Shown here piece by piece: positions 47,013 through 59,100 of a DNA stretch of 64,000 bases. The notes beneath the pieces were generated by a model, which saw only the letters and a program-made list of their open reading frames with translations, did not search any database and was not told the origin of the DNA. The DNA is from Cephalotus follicularis (lineage: Eukaryota > Streptophyta > Magnoliopsida > Oxalidales > Cephalotaceae): positions 434,001 to 498,000 of the forward strand of contig BDDD01000713.1 in NCBI GenBank assembly GCA_001972305.1, written 5' to 3'. The translations under genes were made by a program, and so were the position numbers. Each line of letters starts with the position of its first letter. The stretch's first letter is position 1.

Positions 47013-48680
47013 TTAAACTTTTGGTACCCAAATAAATTTGGGTCCTTGAGCGTTAGTCACAAAAGTTCCTTTCGGAACCCAAATTTTCTTAGTTTTACCA
47101 TAACAACGATTATTTCTATATATGCAAGAAGTAGATACATGTCCGAATCTACCACAATAATTACAAGACATTTTAGGCTCACTTTTCTTAACAAAGAAAT
47201 TCTTAAAATGTTTGACATTCTTCATTTCTTCGTAGCCAAGACCGGCTTTGTCAAACACACACCTTTGAAGTCTTAACAAATTATCCAATTTAGCACTACT
47301 ATTAGAAAATTTAGAAAAAGACTTCTTTAAAGCATCAATCTCAATTTTTTGCTTTTCATTTTCTTCCAATGAATCGATTGATAATTTTGAAGAAACATTT
47401 AGAATTTCAATCTCATTCATATAAAAGCTATTCTTACTTTTTAGAGATTCAATTTCATTCAAATACATGCTATTCTCATTTTTTAAATTATCAATTTCTT
47501 TAGAGATGGACATAGCATTTTTCTTTAGAGTCTTATTTTTCAAACAAACATTTTCATATTCAACATACAATTTTTCATAGGCATTTTGCAATTCATCAAA
47601 AGTAAAATTTACCTCATTTTCTTCCTCATCCTCAATTGCCATGAAAGCAATGTGTGCAACCTCTTCATCACTTTCTTCTTCGGAGCTTGAGGAATCACTA
47701 TCCGACCATGTGGCTACCATCGCTTTCTTCTTCTTGGAATATTCATTCTTTTTCTTGAATTGCACTTTCTTTTTAAGATTTGAGCACTCGTTTTTAAAGT
47801 TGCCCGACTTTTTGCATTCGTAGCACGTTGGTTCTTCCTTTTTGCTCGATTCTTCGTCTTGAGGGAATTCCTTTTTGAAAGCCTTTTTCCCTTTTTGACT
47901 TTTGAGAAACCTTTTGAATTGGGAAGTTATAAGTGTCACATCTCCATCTTCATCACTTTCACTATCTTCCTTTGAAGCTTTAAAAGCGATTGACTTCTTC
48001 TTGACTTCCACATGCTCATGATTCTTCATTGTTGTCTCATGTGTCATCAAGGAACCAAGGAGTTGTTCGAGTGGAAGAGTAGAGAGGTCTTTAGCTTCCT
48101 CAATGGCCGTCACCTTAGGAGTTCAACTTTTCGGCAAGCACCTTAAGATTTTCCTTACAAGTTCTTGATTAGGATAAGATTTGGCAAGATTCTTAAGAGA
48201 ATTAATAATGGTAGTAAAGCGAGTAAACATATCACTAATACTCTCATTATCATGCATCATGAACAATTCATACTCATGTACAAGCATGCTTATTTTCGAT
48301 TCCTTTACTTGATTAGTACCTTCATATGTGACTTCTAATAAATCCCACATTTCTTTTGCCGAATCACAAGAGGATATCCGATTAAATTCATTAGGGCAAA
48401 CGGCACAAAATAAAACATGTTTAGCTTTAGAATTTAATTGGAGCATCCTAAAATCATCATCATTATACTCATTTTCGGGCTTAGGAGAGACTACTCCTTC
48501 TATTGTTCTTGTGGGCATCCTAGGACCATTTACAACAATATGCCATAATTGATAGTCTAAGGATTGTAAAAATATAGTCATTCTAGTCTTCCAAAAACTA
48601 TAGTTATTTCCGTCAAAGAACGGAGGTCTAGTTATGGAGGAACCTTCTAATCCTATGTTTAGATTCATTTGGTTTGCCAT
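47013..48680 (-). pseudogene. Sirevirus 2 gag, one nonsense codon
   Basis: The start at 48680 (MANQMNLNIGLEGSSITRPP) opens a single frame of about 555 codons to 47013, broken only by a TGA near 48123 where the family context suggests Trp. Domains in order are capsid (PPFFDGNNYSFWKTRM, LLEVTYEGTNQVKESKISML), then a knuckle-like CYECKKSGNFKNEC with the His replaced by Asn. A long coiled coil follows (about residues 380-470 counted from 48680). A good CCHC knuckle (CNYCGRFGHVSTSC) precedes the tail IWVPKGTFVTNAQGPKFIWV. It is the least damaged gag in the window. Gag supplied in trans or in cis could have allowed mobilisation by a full Sirevirus. Confidence 0.88.
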
Positions 48681-48721
48681 GGATCTTTATATCTCTAACA
48701 ATTAAGAATTATGAGATAACC

Positions 48722-48733
48722 GCTCTGATACCA
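48722..48733 (-). other. Primer binding site of Sirevirus 2
   Basis: Exact TGGTATCAGAGC on the minus strand, two bases inside the LTR edge at 48736. Confidence 0.92.
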
Positions 48734-48735
48734 AT

Positions 48736-49880
48736 TGAAATGACCTATATGGAAACTTTTAATTAACAAATTTGTTTGCGAAATTAACAAATTAAAATAT
48801 GAATTTAAACAACCACACAAAAACAATTAAACAATAACAAGTAAAGAGATAAGGGATAGAGAGTGTGCAAACGATTTTATAGTGGTTTGGCAAAATCCGT
48901 TCCTACGTCCACTTTCTCAAGAACCCCTTGAGATTCCACTAGATACCACTAGCAACCTTTGATTTTCGGCTTACGGGTGCAAATCAAAGCAAACCACCTT
49001 ACACGTGAATTACCCCCTTTGATAATCCTTCTAAGGGTTCACTCCCCTTGATTATCTCACGAAGGTTTCACAACTCTCTTTTACAATGAATGATAAAAGG
49101 GTTTTGTGTTTACAAGTAACCTCTTGAAGGTTGGATATGAATGTGTAAGATTACAAATGATAGCTTTCTAAGATAGGCTTTAAAGTACTTGAATCAAGCT
49201 TCGGTATTGATTTGAAAGATGTAGGATTGCTCTTGAGTTGCTTGGAAGAAATGTGTATTGTCTTAATATCCACACTTTGCAATGATACCCCATTCTTCCT
49301 TTTATAGAGATGCTCTAACGGATCTATTTTTTAAGCTTTCAGACCAAATCCAGTTGGCTGGATTTTCCTTACAGTCGGCTGGAGAAAATGTTGTGCATTT
49401 GTAATTATAGCCGTTGGAGAGTGGCAGTCGGCTGGGTGGACTAGGCAGTCGATTGTGTGCCTTGGCAGTCGACTGTTCCCCTGCTTCAGTCGGCTGTTGT
49501 GGGGAAAATCGACATTACAAAAGCTACTGGCAGTCGGCTGGAAAGTCTTGGCAGTCGACTGGATTGTCATAGCAGTCGACTGGAGCCCTGCCGCAGTCGG
49601 CTGGTTGGAGAGCAATTTCCAGGTGCTGGGATTCTTGAAGGTCCAGTCGGCTGTTCATCCCCAGGCAGTCGGCTACTCAACCTCAGCAGTCAGCTGTTCA
49701 TCATGGCAGTCGACTGTTTGTGCCTATTTCTGCAATTTTAACCTTTGCAACACTTTCAACACATAATCAAGTGAGTAGATGAGTTTGTAACATATCAAAA
49801 CATGCATACAAATATTTCTTGTTTCTTAATCATCGAAACATAATTCTTTAACACATTTAAAGGGGTGGCAAAAGCCAACA
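48736..49880 (-). repeat. 5' LTR of Sirevirus 2 (1145 bp)
   Basis: TG/CA ends on the minus strand (TGTTGGCTTTTGCC ... TATAGGTCATTTCA). A TATAAAAGG box lies near 49306 (minus strand). The 14-site palindrome array lies directly upstream in U3. It is collinear with the solo LTR 25377-26541. Confidence 0.93.
49351..49716. repeat. Phased CAGTCGGCTG/CAGTCGACTG array in Sirevirus 2 5' LTR
   Basis: Fourteen sites start at 49351, 49372, 49425, 49446, 49466, 49487, 49531, 49552, 49573, 49594, 49644, 49666, 49687 and 49707. Steps within groups are 20-22 bp, exactly 21 in the run 49531-49594. The site nearest the TATA box is about 40 bp away. Confidence 0.96.
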
Positions 49881-51269
49881 GACGTCGTCACTTTGCATAC
49901 ATGGCACCCCTGGCACTAAGGCAGCTCAACATAGGAGCTCGGCATGCACTGGAGGGGAGCTCAGGCCTTGCATGGACCTCGAGCGTGGAGCTCGGGCATA
50001 GCATGGGGAGCTCGGGTGTTGAGCTCGGGCAAGGTAGGAGCTCAGGCGTTGGCGCCACGGCAGCTCGGCCTTCACCTCCCCAGCACCTCTGGAGTTTCTT
50101 CCCCGGCACCTCTGGCATGTCACCACTTCATCGCATGGCTCCTCGGCACTGGCAGAGGAGCTCAACTCAGGTATGGCATGGTGTACAGGGTCACGTATGG
50201 CACATTTTTGGAGCATGCTTGGTGCATGCTGGCAGTGAAGGAGCTCAGGCATCCGCCGACGAGGAGTTCAGCGCTTCACCGTGCCCGGACGCAAGGCTAG
50301 GAGGGCTTAACTCCACCTCGGCACCTCTGTCCATGGCGTCGTTGTGCGAGCGTTCCGTTGGTACAACAAGGACGCATCAAAATGAAGAAGAGGAAATGGC
50401 CACGTGCTGTACGCATGATGCAGGGCATGGGCGCAAAAGGCCAGGGATGAAATACATATATTTTGTGCGTATGGTTGTATAAGGTACTACACTAAGGGAC
50501 AATTACATTCTATGTTTGTGTTTCTAATACTAACAACCAACCAGTAAAAATACACACATTCAGGCAAGCAGAGACAACACACAATTACATAGGCAGAGAA
50601 GCGATGCACAGTAAAACACACACACACACATGTTGGTAGGCACTCGGACATGGAGCAACCTACCTGGGTAAATGTTGAAAACGGAGATTGCTTCCTTCCT
50701 CTTAAATTCTGGACTGCTACACTTCAATTCGCCAATTCCTTCTTCCTTGCACAAAGCCTTGCTCCCAGGAAATGGGTATTTATACAATTGGAGTGTAGGG
50801 GACATGGGGGCTCCCATGGACAGTGTCCCTCTTGTCCTCATCTCCCACTCTCTCATTCTCCCGATTTTTCTAGAGGAACTATGCAAGAAAATGGCCAAAT
50901 GTATGTATGCAGACCACCACCCACCTTTTATACACGTGAGAGGAAGGATCTAGAATTGTTGAGACAATTCTCAACGGTTCAGGGCCTTCCCCATGCCTTG
51001 GGCCAATCTACTCCAATTGGGCCTACCTCCTCACTTGGGCCAAATTACACTTTCCGATCACCAGCCCAAAAATCCAATTACTACATTAAATTCAGCCCAA
51101 GGAGAGAAACATAATCTCTTTAGCCCAAGTTCATAAATTATTTTCCATTAAGGCCCAAATAAAGACTTCATAAAATTCGGGCCCAGCCCAAAAAGGCAGG
51201 AAAATAATTACCAAGCTCAATAATAATTCTTTATATTATTTAGGGCTCTTACATCCTCCCCTCCTTACA

Positions 51270-54200
51270 GAAATCTCGTCCCGAGATTTCCCAAGACGAA
51301 AATAACTGGGGATATTTAGCCTGCATATCATCTTCTTTTTCCCATGTAGCTTCTTCCACTCCGTGGTATTGCCATAATACCTTCACTAACGAAATGGTTT
51401 TATTCCTCAATTTCTTAATTCGTCAGTCGAGAATCTGGATAGGTATCTCTTCGAAATTCAAATCTGTTCTCAACTCCAAAGGCTCCTATCGTAATACATG
51501 AGAAGGGTCGGGATGGTACTTTCGCAGCATCGAAACATAAAACACATTGTATACATCCGCCAGGCTGGGTGGTAAGGCAAGTCGATAAGCAACAGCGCCC
51601 ACTCTCTCAAGGATCTCAAAAGGTCCTATAAACTGAGGGGTCAACTTTCCTTTCTTGCCGAACCTCATAATTCCTTTAGTTGGAGAGACTCTAAGAAATA
51701 CATGATCGCCCACAGCGAACTCCAACTCCCGCCTGCGGTGGTCTGCATAGCTTTTCTGTCGGCTTTGTGCTGTACGGAGTCTTTCCCAGATAACCTTTGC
51801 TTTCTCAATTGTGTCTTGCACAAGCTTGGGTCCCACAAGACTCTGTTCACCTACTTCGAACCAACAGATCGGGGTTCTACACTTCCTTCCATAGAGAGCC
51901 TCGAATGGCGCCATTCCAATACTGGCGTGAAAATTGTTGTTGTACGAGAACTCTACTAAGGGTAGATGGTCTTCCCAGCTACCTCCCCAATCCAAGACAC
52001 ACGCTCATAGCATGTCTTCCAGCGTCTGTATGGTCTTCTCAGACTGTCCATCAGTTTGGGGATGAAAAGTTGTGCTAAAGTTCAGCTGAGTACCAAAAGC
52101 TTCTTGCAGTTTCCTCTAAAACCGCGATGTAAAATGAGGGTCTCTGTCAGACACCACACTAATCGGTACTCCATGGAGCCTTACAATTTCAGAAACATAC
52201 ATATTTGTCAGCCGTGTAAGAGAAAAGTTTGTCTTGATCGCGAGGAAATGTGCAGACTTAGTAAAGCGATCGACGATCGCCCATATAGCGTCACGGCCAT
52301 TCCTTATTCCAGACAGTCCTGTCATGAAATCCATCGTTATGTGTTCCCATTTCCACTGTGCCACCGACAATGGTTGCAACAATCCTGCTGGTCTTTGGTG
52401 TTCTGCTTTAATCTATTGGCATGTCAAACAGGAAGCAACGTACTCTACTATCTCTCTCTTTATGTTGTTCCACCAATAGTCCAGCTTTAAATCCCGGTAC
52501 ATCTTGGTACTCCCCGGATGTACGGAGAAACTGGAGCGATGTGCTTGTGACAACAGTTCATCCTTCAGCTTTTTGTTGTTAGGAACACATATTCTGCCCT
52601 GATATCGGATTAATCCGTCACCTTGTACAGAGAAATCCGGTTTCAAACCTCCATCTTTGCTCAACGCTGTCTTAAGCAAATCTCCATCATTGCTCTGAGC
52701 TTCACGTATTCGATCCATTAGCCATGGACGTGTCTGAATATGAGCAATGGTTAGGCAAGCTAATCGACGACTGAGGGCATCTGCAACAACATTAGCTTTG
52801 TCTGGATGGTACTGTATTTCACAGCTATAGTCATTGAGCAACTTCATCCATCTTCGTTGTCTCATATTCAGGTCCTTCTATGAGAATAAGTACTTTAGGC
52901 TCTTGTGATCGGTGTACACCTCAAACTTTGTACCATATAGATAATGCCTCCATTTACATAAAGCGAACACTATCGCAGCTAACTCAAGATCATGAGTAGG
53001 ATAGTTCTCTTCATGGGGCTTTAACTTCCTTGAGGCGTAAGCGATCACTCTTCCATTTTGCATAAGGACACATCCCAGGTCACTGCCTGATGCGTCGCTG
53101 TATACTACAAATCCTTTGTTGCCCTCTGGTAAGGCTAGGACTGGCGCAGTAGTCAGGCGATGCTTTAACTCTTGGAAACTCTGTTCGCAAGCATCATCCC
53201 AAACAAAAGCCACATTCTTCTGCGTCAATCAGGTCAGAGGGGTAGCTATTTTTGAAAATCCTTCCACAAAACGGCGGTAGTATCCTGCCAAGCCGAGAAA
53301 GCTCCGGACTTCCGTCACATTCGTTGGTCGCTTCCAGCTCTTCACTGCTTCGATCTTTGTAGGATCTACTGACAATCCTGCGCTGGATATAACATGACCA
53401 AGGAATGTTACCTCTGACAACTAGAATTCACACTTGCTAAACTTGGTATATAAACGGTGGTCTCTAAGAGTCTGTAATGTCAAGTGCAAGTGTTCACCAT
53501 GCTCTTCCATGGACTTTGAATATATCAAGATGTCATCAATAAACACCACTATGAACTGATCAAGATATGGACTGAATATCTTGTTCATTAAACTCATAAA
53601 TGCTGCAGGGGCGTTGGTCACCCCGAAAGGCATTACTGCGAATTCGTAGTGTCCATATCGTGATCTGAAAGCAGTCTTGGGAATATCTTCCGCTCTGACT
53701 TTGAGCTGGTGATATCCTGATCTCATGTCCAACTTAGAAAACACCGAAGATCCCTTTAGCTGATCAAATAGATCGTCGATATGTGGCAGGGGATACTTGT
53801 TCTTATCTGTCACTTTATTCAACTGCCGATAATCGATATACATTCTCAGGGATCCATCTTTCTTCTTCACAAATAAGATCGATGCTCCCCATGGGGATAC
53901 ACTGGGTCTGATGAAACCTTTATCCAGTAACTCCTGTAATTGCACTTTCAATTCCTTTAACTCAGGAGGGGCCATCCGGTAAGGGGCTGTCGATACTGGA
54001 GCTGTTCCCGGTAGCAGATCTATAGAAAACTCCACATCTCTCTCAGGAGGTAAGGATGTCAAATCTTCCGAAAACACATCCGGGTATTCATAAACCACAA
54101 GAACATCCTCCAACTTCGGTGTCCATTTACTATCATCCGTAACATGCGCCAGGTAAGCAGTACAACCCTGTCTCAAGAGTCTGTCAGCCTGAAAAGCAGA

Positions 54201-54668
54201 TATCATGGAAACTAGCTGATGCTCTAACGTCTCGATAAACTGGAACGGAGACTGTCTTGGCAAATGGAAGGTTACAACCTTCCTATTACAATCCACATAT
54301 GCATAATGTTCTGACAGCCAATCCATACTAAGGATCATATCAAGTTCGCCCATCGGCAGTACTATAAGGTCTGCCGGAAGAACATGTCCAGAAATCTCAA
54401 TGGCACAAGATCTACACACCCACTGGGAGGTAACCAACTCTCCTACTGGTGTGCTAACCTCTATCATAAAAGGTAAAGGCTCGGGCTCCCCATTCATACA
54501 ATTTATGAAATGAGAAGCAATATATGAATGGGAGGAACCTGAATCAATCAATGTCCGTGCCAAGTACTGAGATACATAAACCATACCTCCAATCACTGAG
54601 GGTGATCCAGCTGCAGCTCGCCGGTCCATAGCATATACTCTTCCTTGTACCGTAGGTGCAGATCCCAT
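51270..54668 (-). pseudogene. gypsy B pol (PR-RT-RNase H-INT), single frame with six stops
   Basis: From 54668 to 51486 the reading stays in one frame. Protease has [12 protein letters not shown] has [16 protein letters not shown] and [10 protein letters not shown], and RNase H has [32 protein letters not shown] and [10 protein letters not shown]. The HHCC region is [18 protein letters not shown] ... CLTC. Integrase has [20 protein letters not shown] and FSYNNNFHASIGMAPFEALY, and a GDHVFLRVSPTKGIMRF C-terminal region runs to the element end. Stops are at 53421, 53229, 52878, 52413, 52116 and 52005. The ORF order and the C-terminal extension past the integrase fit a chromovirus. Apart from the stops this is the best preserved gypsy pol here. 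Confidence 0.92.
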
Positions 54669-54679
54669 CGGTTGTTTGC

Positions 54680-56056
54680 CACGGTCTCCATTTTAACTGG
54701 TGCTAGGGCGACATAGCTGAAAACTTCCCTGTGATCGGTTTGTTGCTTGTCCTGTTTGACCTCCTGTGTTGAACTGATTCTGTGGACATTGAGTGGATAT
54801 ATGATCTGGAGCTCCACAAGTCCAACACCTACCATCCTTCCACCAGCAATCCTCAGAAGCATGGTTGGTACGTCCACAATGCTCACAGGGTTCAACAAAC
54901 TCCTATTCTTCATCGGCTGGTTTAGAAGAACCTCCTTGCGAAGCTGTCCTCCGCTGACGCCTCCGTCGTGCATCACGACTGGGTCTTCTCTGCTGAGAAC
55001 CACGAGATTGCCTTCCCAACCTCGAAGGTCCTGCTGGGCTACCAACACTGCGGGGAGATTCTCCCTGCCTTGGACTGCTGTGATAACCGGACTTGCAGGA
55101 TTTATTAATACTTCCATAACTTTTCCCCGATTGTTCACCAAAAGGAGCAGGTCTCCTTTTGGCCTGTCTGGATTTCCAGGTTCTGAAACCGCTGAGCCAA
55201 GGCTTCAACTTCACGTGCCATGTTAGACAGCTCAAAGAAGGATCGTAGATGTAGGGGCACTAACTTCTCTTGAATATCAGGTCGAAGTCCTCCAAGGAAC
55301 TTATTAGCCTTCCTTGACTTAGTGTTTACCATGCAGGGTGCTATCCTCGATAACTCGATGAACTTGGCCTCATATTGGCCACTGTCATGCCTCCTTGAGT
55401 CAGGCCTAGAAATTTAGTTTCTCTCTTATCAATCTCCACCTCAGGATAGAATCTGTCGTTAAACTCTGTTTTAAAAGTATCCCAAGAATATGTCGTTCTA
55501 GATATCTCCCACTGGGATTCAATAATCTTCCACCAGTGTTCCACTTCACCTTGTAGCATATACGTTGCGAACACAACCTTCTGAGAGTCAGAGCAATCCA
55601 TGACTCGAAAGATTTTGTCCATTTGCATTAACCATCTCTCAACCGATATACCATCAGGAACTCCTTGAAGGCTGGAGGATTTAGCTTCAAGAATCCAATC
55701 AAAGGGTTCTCTTGTCGCGAAGGTTGGTCGACTGATCTTCTTGCATCAACAGCCAGCCTGGCTGGTCTGACGGTTGATGTATGTTCATGTACTTCTGTCG
55801 CACGTGCAGCTGGTGAAGCAGCAAGTGGTTGTTCATCTTCATCTGGTTGCCCTTGCATAAATTCATGCATTTGACTTATCATGGCACGCATTCTCCTCAT
55901 AAATCCTCTTCGTTCCTCTCTCGTAGGAGCAACAGGTTCTACTTCCTGAGGCGCATTAACTTCTCCTTGTTCTTCGGCACCTCTTTTTGAACGGGTATGC
56001 CTAGTCGACGGCCCGGACCTCTCTCCTCACACGCTTCTACTTTGTCGTCCTTCCAT
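54680..56056 (-). pseudogene. gypsy B gag, stop at codon 10 and frameshifts
   Basis: The ATG at 56056 opens MEGRQSRSV and then TGA. The same frame continues SGPSTRHTRSKRGAEEQ and FMRRMRAMISQMHEFMQGQP, then shifts frame near 55640. Capsid sequence follows (MDKIFRVMDCSDSQKVVFAT, LQGEVEHWWKIIESQW), another shift occurs near 55330, and an Arg/Ser-rich linker comes next. Two CCHC knuckles (CEHCGRTNHASEDC and CWTCGAPDHISTQC) lie near 54880 and 54820. The start was chosen because it lies about 90 bases from the primer site and is in frame with the conserved N-terminus. Confidence 0.85.
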
Positions 56057-56148
56057 TCTGATTCACATAAAAGAACGGGTCAATATCCACACATAAATTT
56101 TAATTCCACTTGCCAAGGGTCCTATCCTCGCATATCCAGAATAGTACG

Positions 56149-56160
56149 GCTCAGATACCA
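56149..56160 (-). other. Primer binding site of gypsy B
   Basis: Minus strand TGGTATCTGAGC, one mismatch to the initiator Met-tRNA complement, five bases inside the LTR edge at 56166. Confidence 0.85.
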
Positions 56161-56165
56161 AAACT

Positions 56166-59100
56166 TGTCACGCCCCGAACCGTGGGTTGGGCCCCACGAC
56201 TCGACACGTAGCAATCCGTACAATCATCATCATCATCATCATTAATCATAAAAATTTTAAAACTTAAATAAATCATAAACATAGTCCTTTATTCAATGTG
56301 TGGATATACAGACCCAGTTCAAAACAATTAAAATACACTGTTACAACCAGGAGATAAAATAAATAAATACATATTTATTCATTGCAAGGTGCTTCGTCGA
56401 GGAGGAGGAACTTACGATGTCTTTATCCTTGGTGCTGCTGCGATGTGCCTCCACCACCTGTTCCTGTACCTGGCCCATTCAAAGGAATGAGTCAGCAAAC
56501 CTGGGGGTTGTGTAGGTTGCCACATATACGGGCACAAACCAGAGCAACAACCAATAAAAATAGAGGAGAAATAATACATGCATATTATAAAAGCAGACTA
56601 CAATCCATATCATAACATCATCATATTTTGTCATCGGACTACTCTACTCAAATCATATACATCAATCACTTAACTGAGGAGTCTAGTCCAGTCATCCTAT
56701 AGTCTGATCAGTGTGTAAGGTTCACCTTTAGGCTCACCTGCCCGCGGAATTCTCCTCCAGGTTCACCTGCTGAGCGGAATTCGCCATTTGATCACTTGCT
56801 CTGGCGATTCACCCTATTGATCACCAGCTCTGGCGGAATTCACCTTTAGGTTCACCATAGGCGGATTCGCCCGAGGATCACCTGTCTCGCGGAGTTCGCC
56901 CCTTAGGTTCACCTGCTCGGTAGAATTCTCCACTGTTTGGCTCACCTGCTTGGGTCCATCTATATAATTCCTTTCCTTTTACATTCCGTTTTCTAATTCC
57001 ATTTCCTTCCTTTTATTATTTCCTTTTAATCTCTTTGTCCATTAAGCGCTTCCCGGGGATAAAATGAGCATGACACATTCTCATGCTCACTATGCTTAGC
57101 AAATGCATGTAGGGAGTATGACAGGAACGCATGCAAACACATATACCATTTCCTTCTTCAATAACGCATGCAAAGAGTGCGTACCAGGGGACAACGCGTG
57201 CCCAGCATGCACGTTCAGCTCGGGGCAGGAGAGAGCTCGTCGCCGTCATCTACTCGGGCGAAGGCAGAGGAGAGCTTGGCGCCGTGTGAGGCATGCTCGG
57301 GAAGCATGGATTATCGGTGCAAGACTCCCCGGGCGTTGGCACCCCAGGCGAGCAACTTCCCTGGCATTCACCATGGCACCTCAGCCTGGCTCTGCTTTCC
57401 TTTGGCGTCGTCACCTTGCATACATGGCACCCCTGGCACTAAGGCAGCTCGGCATAGGAGCTCAGCATGCACTAGAGGAGAGCTCGGGCCTTGCATGGAG
57501 CTCGGGCATAGCATGGGGAGCTCGGGTGTTGAGCTCGGGCAAGGTAGGAGCTCGGGCGTTGGCGCCACGACAGCTCGGCCTTCACCTCCCCAGCACCTCT
57601 GTCATGTCACCACTTCATCGCATGGCTCCTTGGCACTGGCAGAGGAGCTCGGCTCAGGCCTGGCATGGTGTGGTCACGTATGGCACATTTTTGGATACAT
57701 GCTTGGTGCATGCTGACAGTGAAGGAGCTCAGGCAACCGTCGGCGAGGAGTTCGGCGCTTCACCGTGCCCAGACGCACGGCCATGAGGGCTCAACTCCAC
57801 CTCGGCACCTCTGTCCATGGCATCGTTGTGCGAGCGTTCCGTTGGTACAACAAGGCGCATCAAAATGAAGAAGAGGAAATGGCCACGTGTTGTACGCATG
57901 ATGCCGGACGTGGTCGCAAAAGGCCAGGGATGAAATACATATATTTTGTGTGTCACGCCCGGACCCAGCCCCGCTGGAATCCGTCGCGCTCGCTACGAGG
58001 CCAAGCCTCCCATCAGAGACTCACCTCGTAGGTTCAGCAGAACAGAGATTCAGAAAAGCATTTTAAAACAGAAAGTTCTTCAAAATAGAAAAAACAGGAA
58101 AGTTTCTTGAAAAACTTGAAAATAATTCTAACTCTTAAAATTTTTCGAAAATCGGGCATGTAGTATTCGTTTATAGGACTATGCCCCCTGTAAAGAAAAA
58201 TACAATTTATAAAAACACACTCCCGAAGAAGGAAACAGTTTGTAATGGGCTCAGCCCTCAACAGACCACACTCCCGAAGGAGGAAACAGTTTATAAAATG
58301 GGCTCAGCCCTCAGCAGATCACAATTTAAACAGAAAACAAGTAATGGGTTGGGCTCTGCCTCAACCGTATTAACAAAACTTAGAACTTGAAAATGGTTGA
58401 ACCCTATTCAAGTTCTAATTTTTGTTAATACGGTTGAGGCAGAGCCCAACCCATTACTTGTTTTCTGTTTAAATTGTGATCTGCTGAGGGCTAAGCCCAT
58501 TTTATAAACTGTTTCCTCCTTCGGGAGTGTGGTCTGTTGAGGGCTGAGCCCATTACAAACTGTTTCCTCCTTCGGGAGTGTGTTTTTATAAATTGTATTT
58601 TTCTTTACAGGGGGCATAGTCCTATAAACGAATACTACATGCCTGATTTTCGAAAAATTTTAAGAGTTAGAATTATTTTTAAGTTTTTCAAGAAACTTTC
58701 CTGTTTTCTTTCTATTTTGAAGAACTTTCTGTTTTAAAATGCTTTTCTGAATCTCTGTTTTGCTGAACCTACGAGGTGAGTCTCTGATGGGAGGCTTGGC
58801 CTCGTAGCGAGCGAGACGGATTCCAGCGGGGCTGGGTCCGGGCGTGACATTGTGCGTGTGGTTGTATAAGGTACTACACCAAGGGACAATTACATTCTAT
58901 GTTTGTGTTTCTAATACTAACAACCAACCAGTAAAAATACACACATTCAGGCAAGCAGAGACAACACACAATTACATAGGCAGAGAAGCGATGCACAGTA
59001 AAACACACACACACACATGTTGGTAGGCACTCGGACATGGAGCAACCTACCTGGGTAAATGTTGAAAACGGAGATTGCTTCCTTCCTCTTAAATTCTGGA

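Larger units (their letters stand above)
44198..49880 (-). mobile_element. Sirevirus 2, gag-only non-autonomous derivative (5683 bp)
   Basis: The ends TGTTGGCTTTTGCC and GGTCCTTTCA/GGTCATTTCA, two LTRs, a perfect primer site, a polypurine tract, gag and a 3' ORF are all present on the minus strand. Integrase, RT and RNase H are absent: sequence passes from the start of protease (about 46970) straight to the region before the 3' ORF. The flanks are GGCGT (44193-44197) and GACGT (49881-49885), a 5 bp duplication with one change. The 5' LTR of gypsy B shows the unoccupied site near 57405 (TTTGGCGTCGTCACC). Confidence 0.93.
42958..51253 (-). repeat. 3' LTR of gypsy B, split by Sirevirus 2
   Basis: The parts are 42958-44197 and 49886-51253. 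On the minus strand it begins TGTAAGAGCCCTAAAT at 51253 and ends CGGGGCGCGGCA at 42958. It is collinear with the 5' LTR 56166-59638. It contains a ~30 bp tandem array (43508-43740), a GAGCTC-rich stretch (49935-50045) and a (CA)n run near 50617. Confidence 0.92.

Noticed and set aside
57103..57786. 227-codon open frame on the plus strand
   Set aside because: It is antisense in the gypsy B LTR, low in stops because of GC-rich GAGCTC repeats, and interrupted in the other LTR copy.
58181..58617. Two nearly identical 69-codon frames on opposite strands
   Set aside because: They are mirror images in the two arms of the palindrome and correspond to LTR non-coding sequence.
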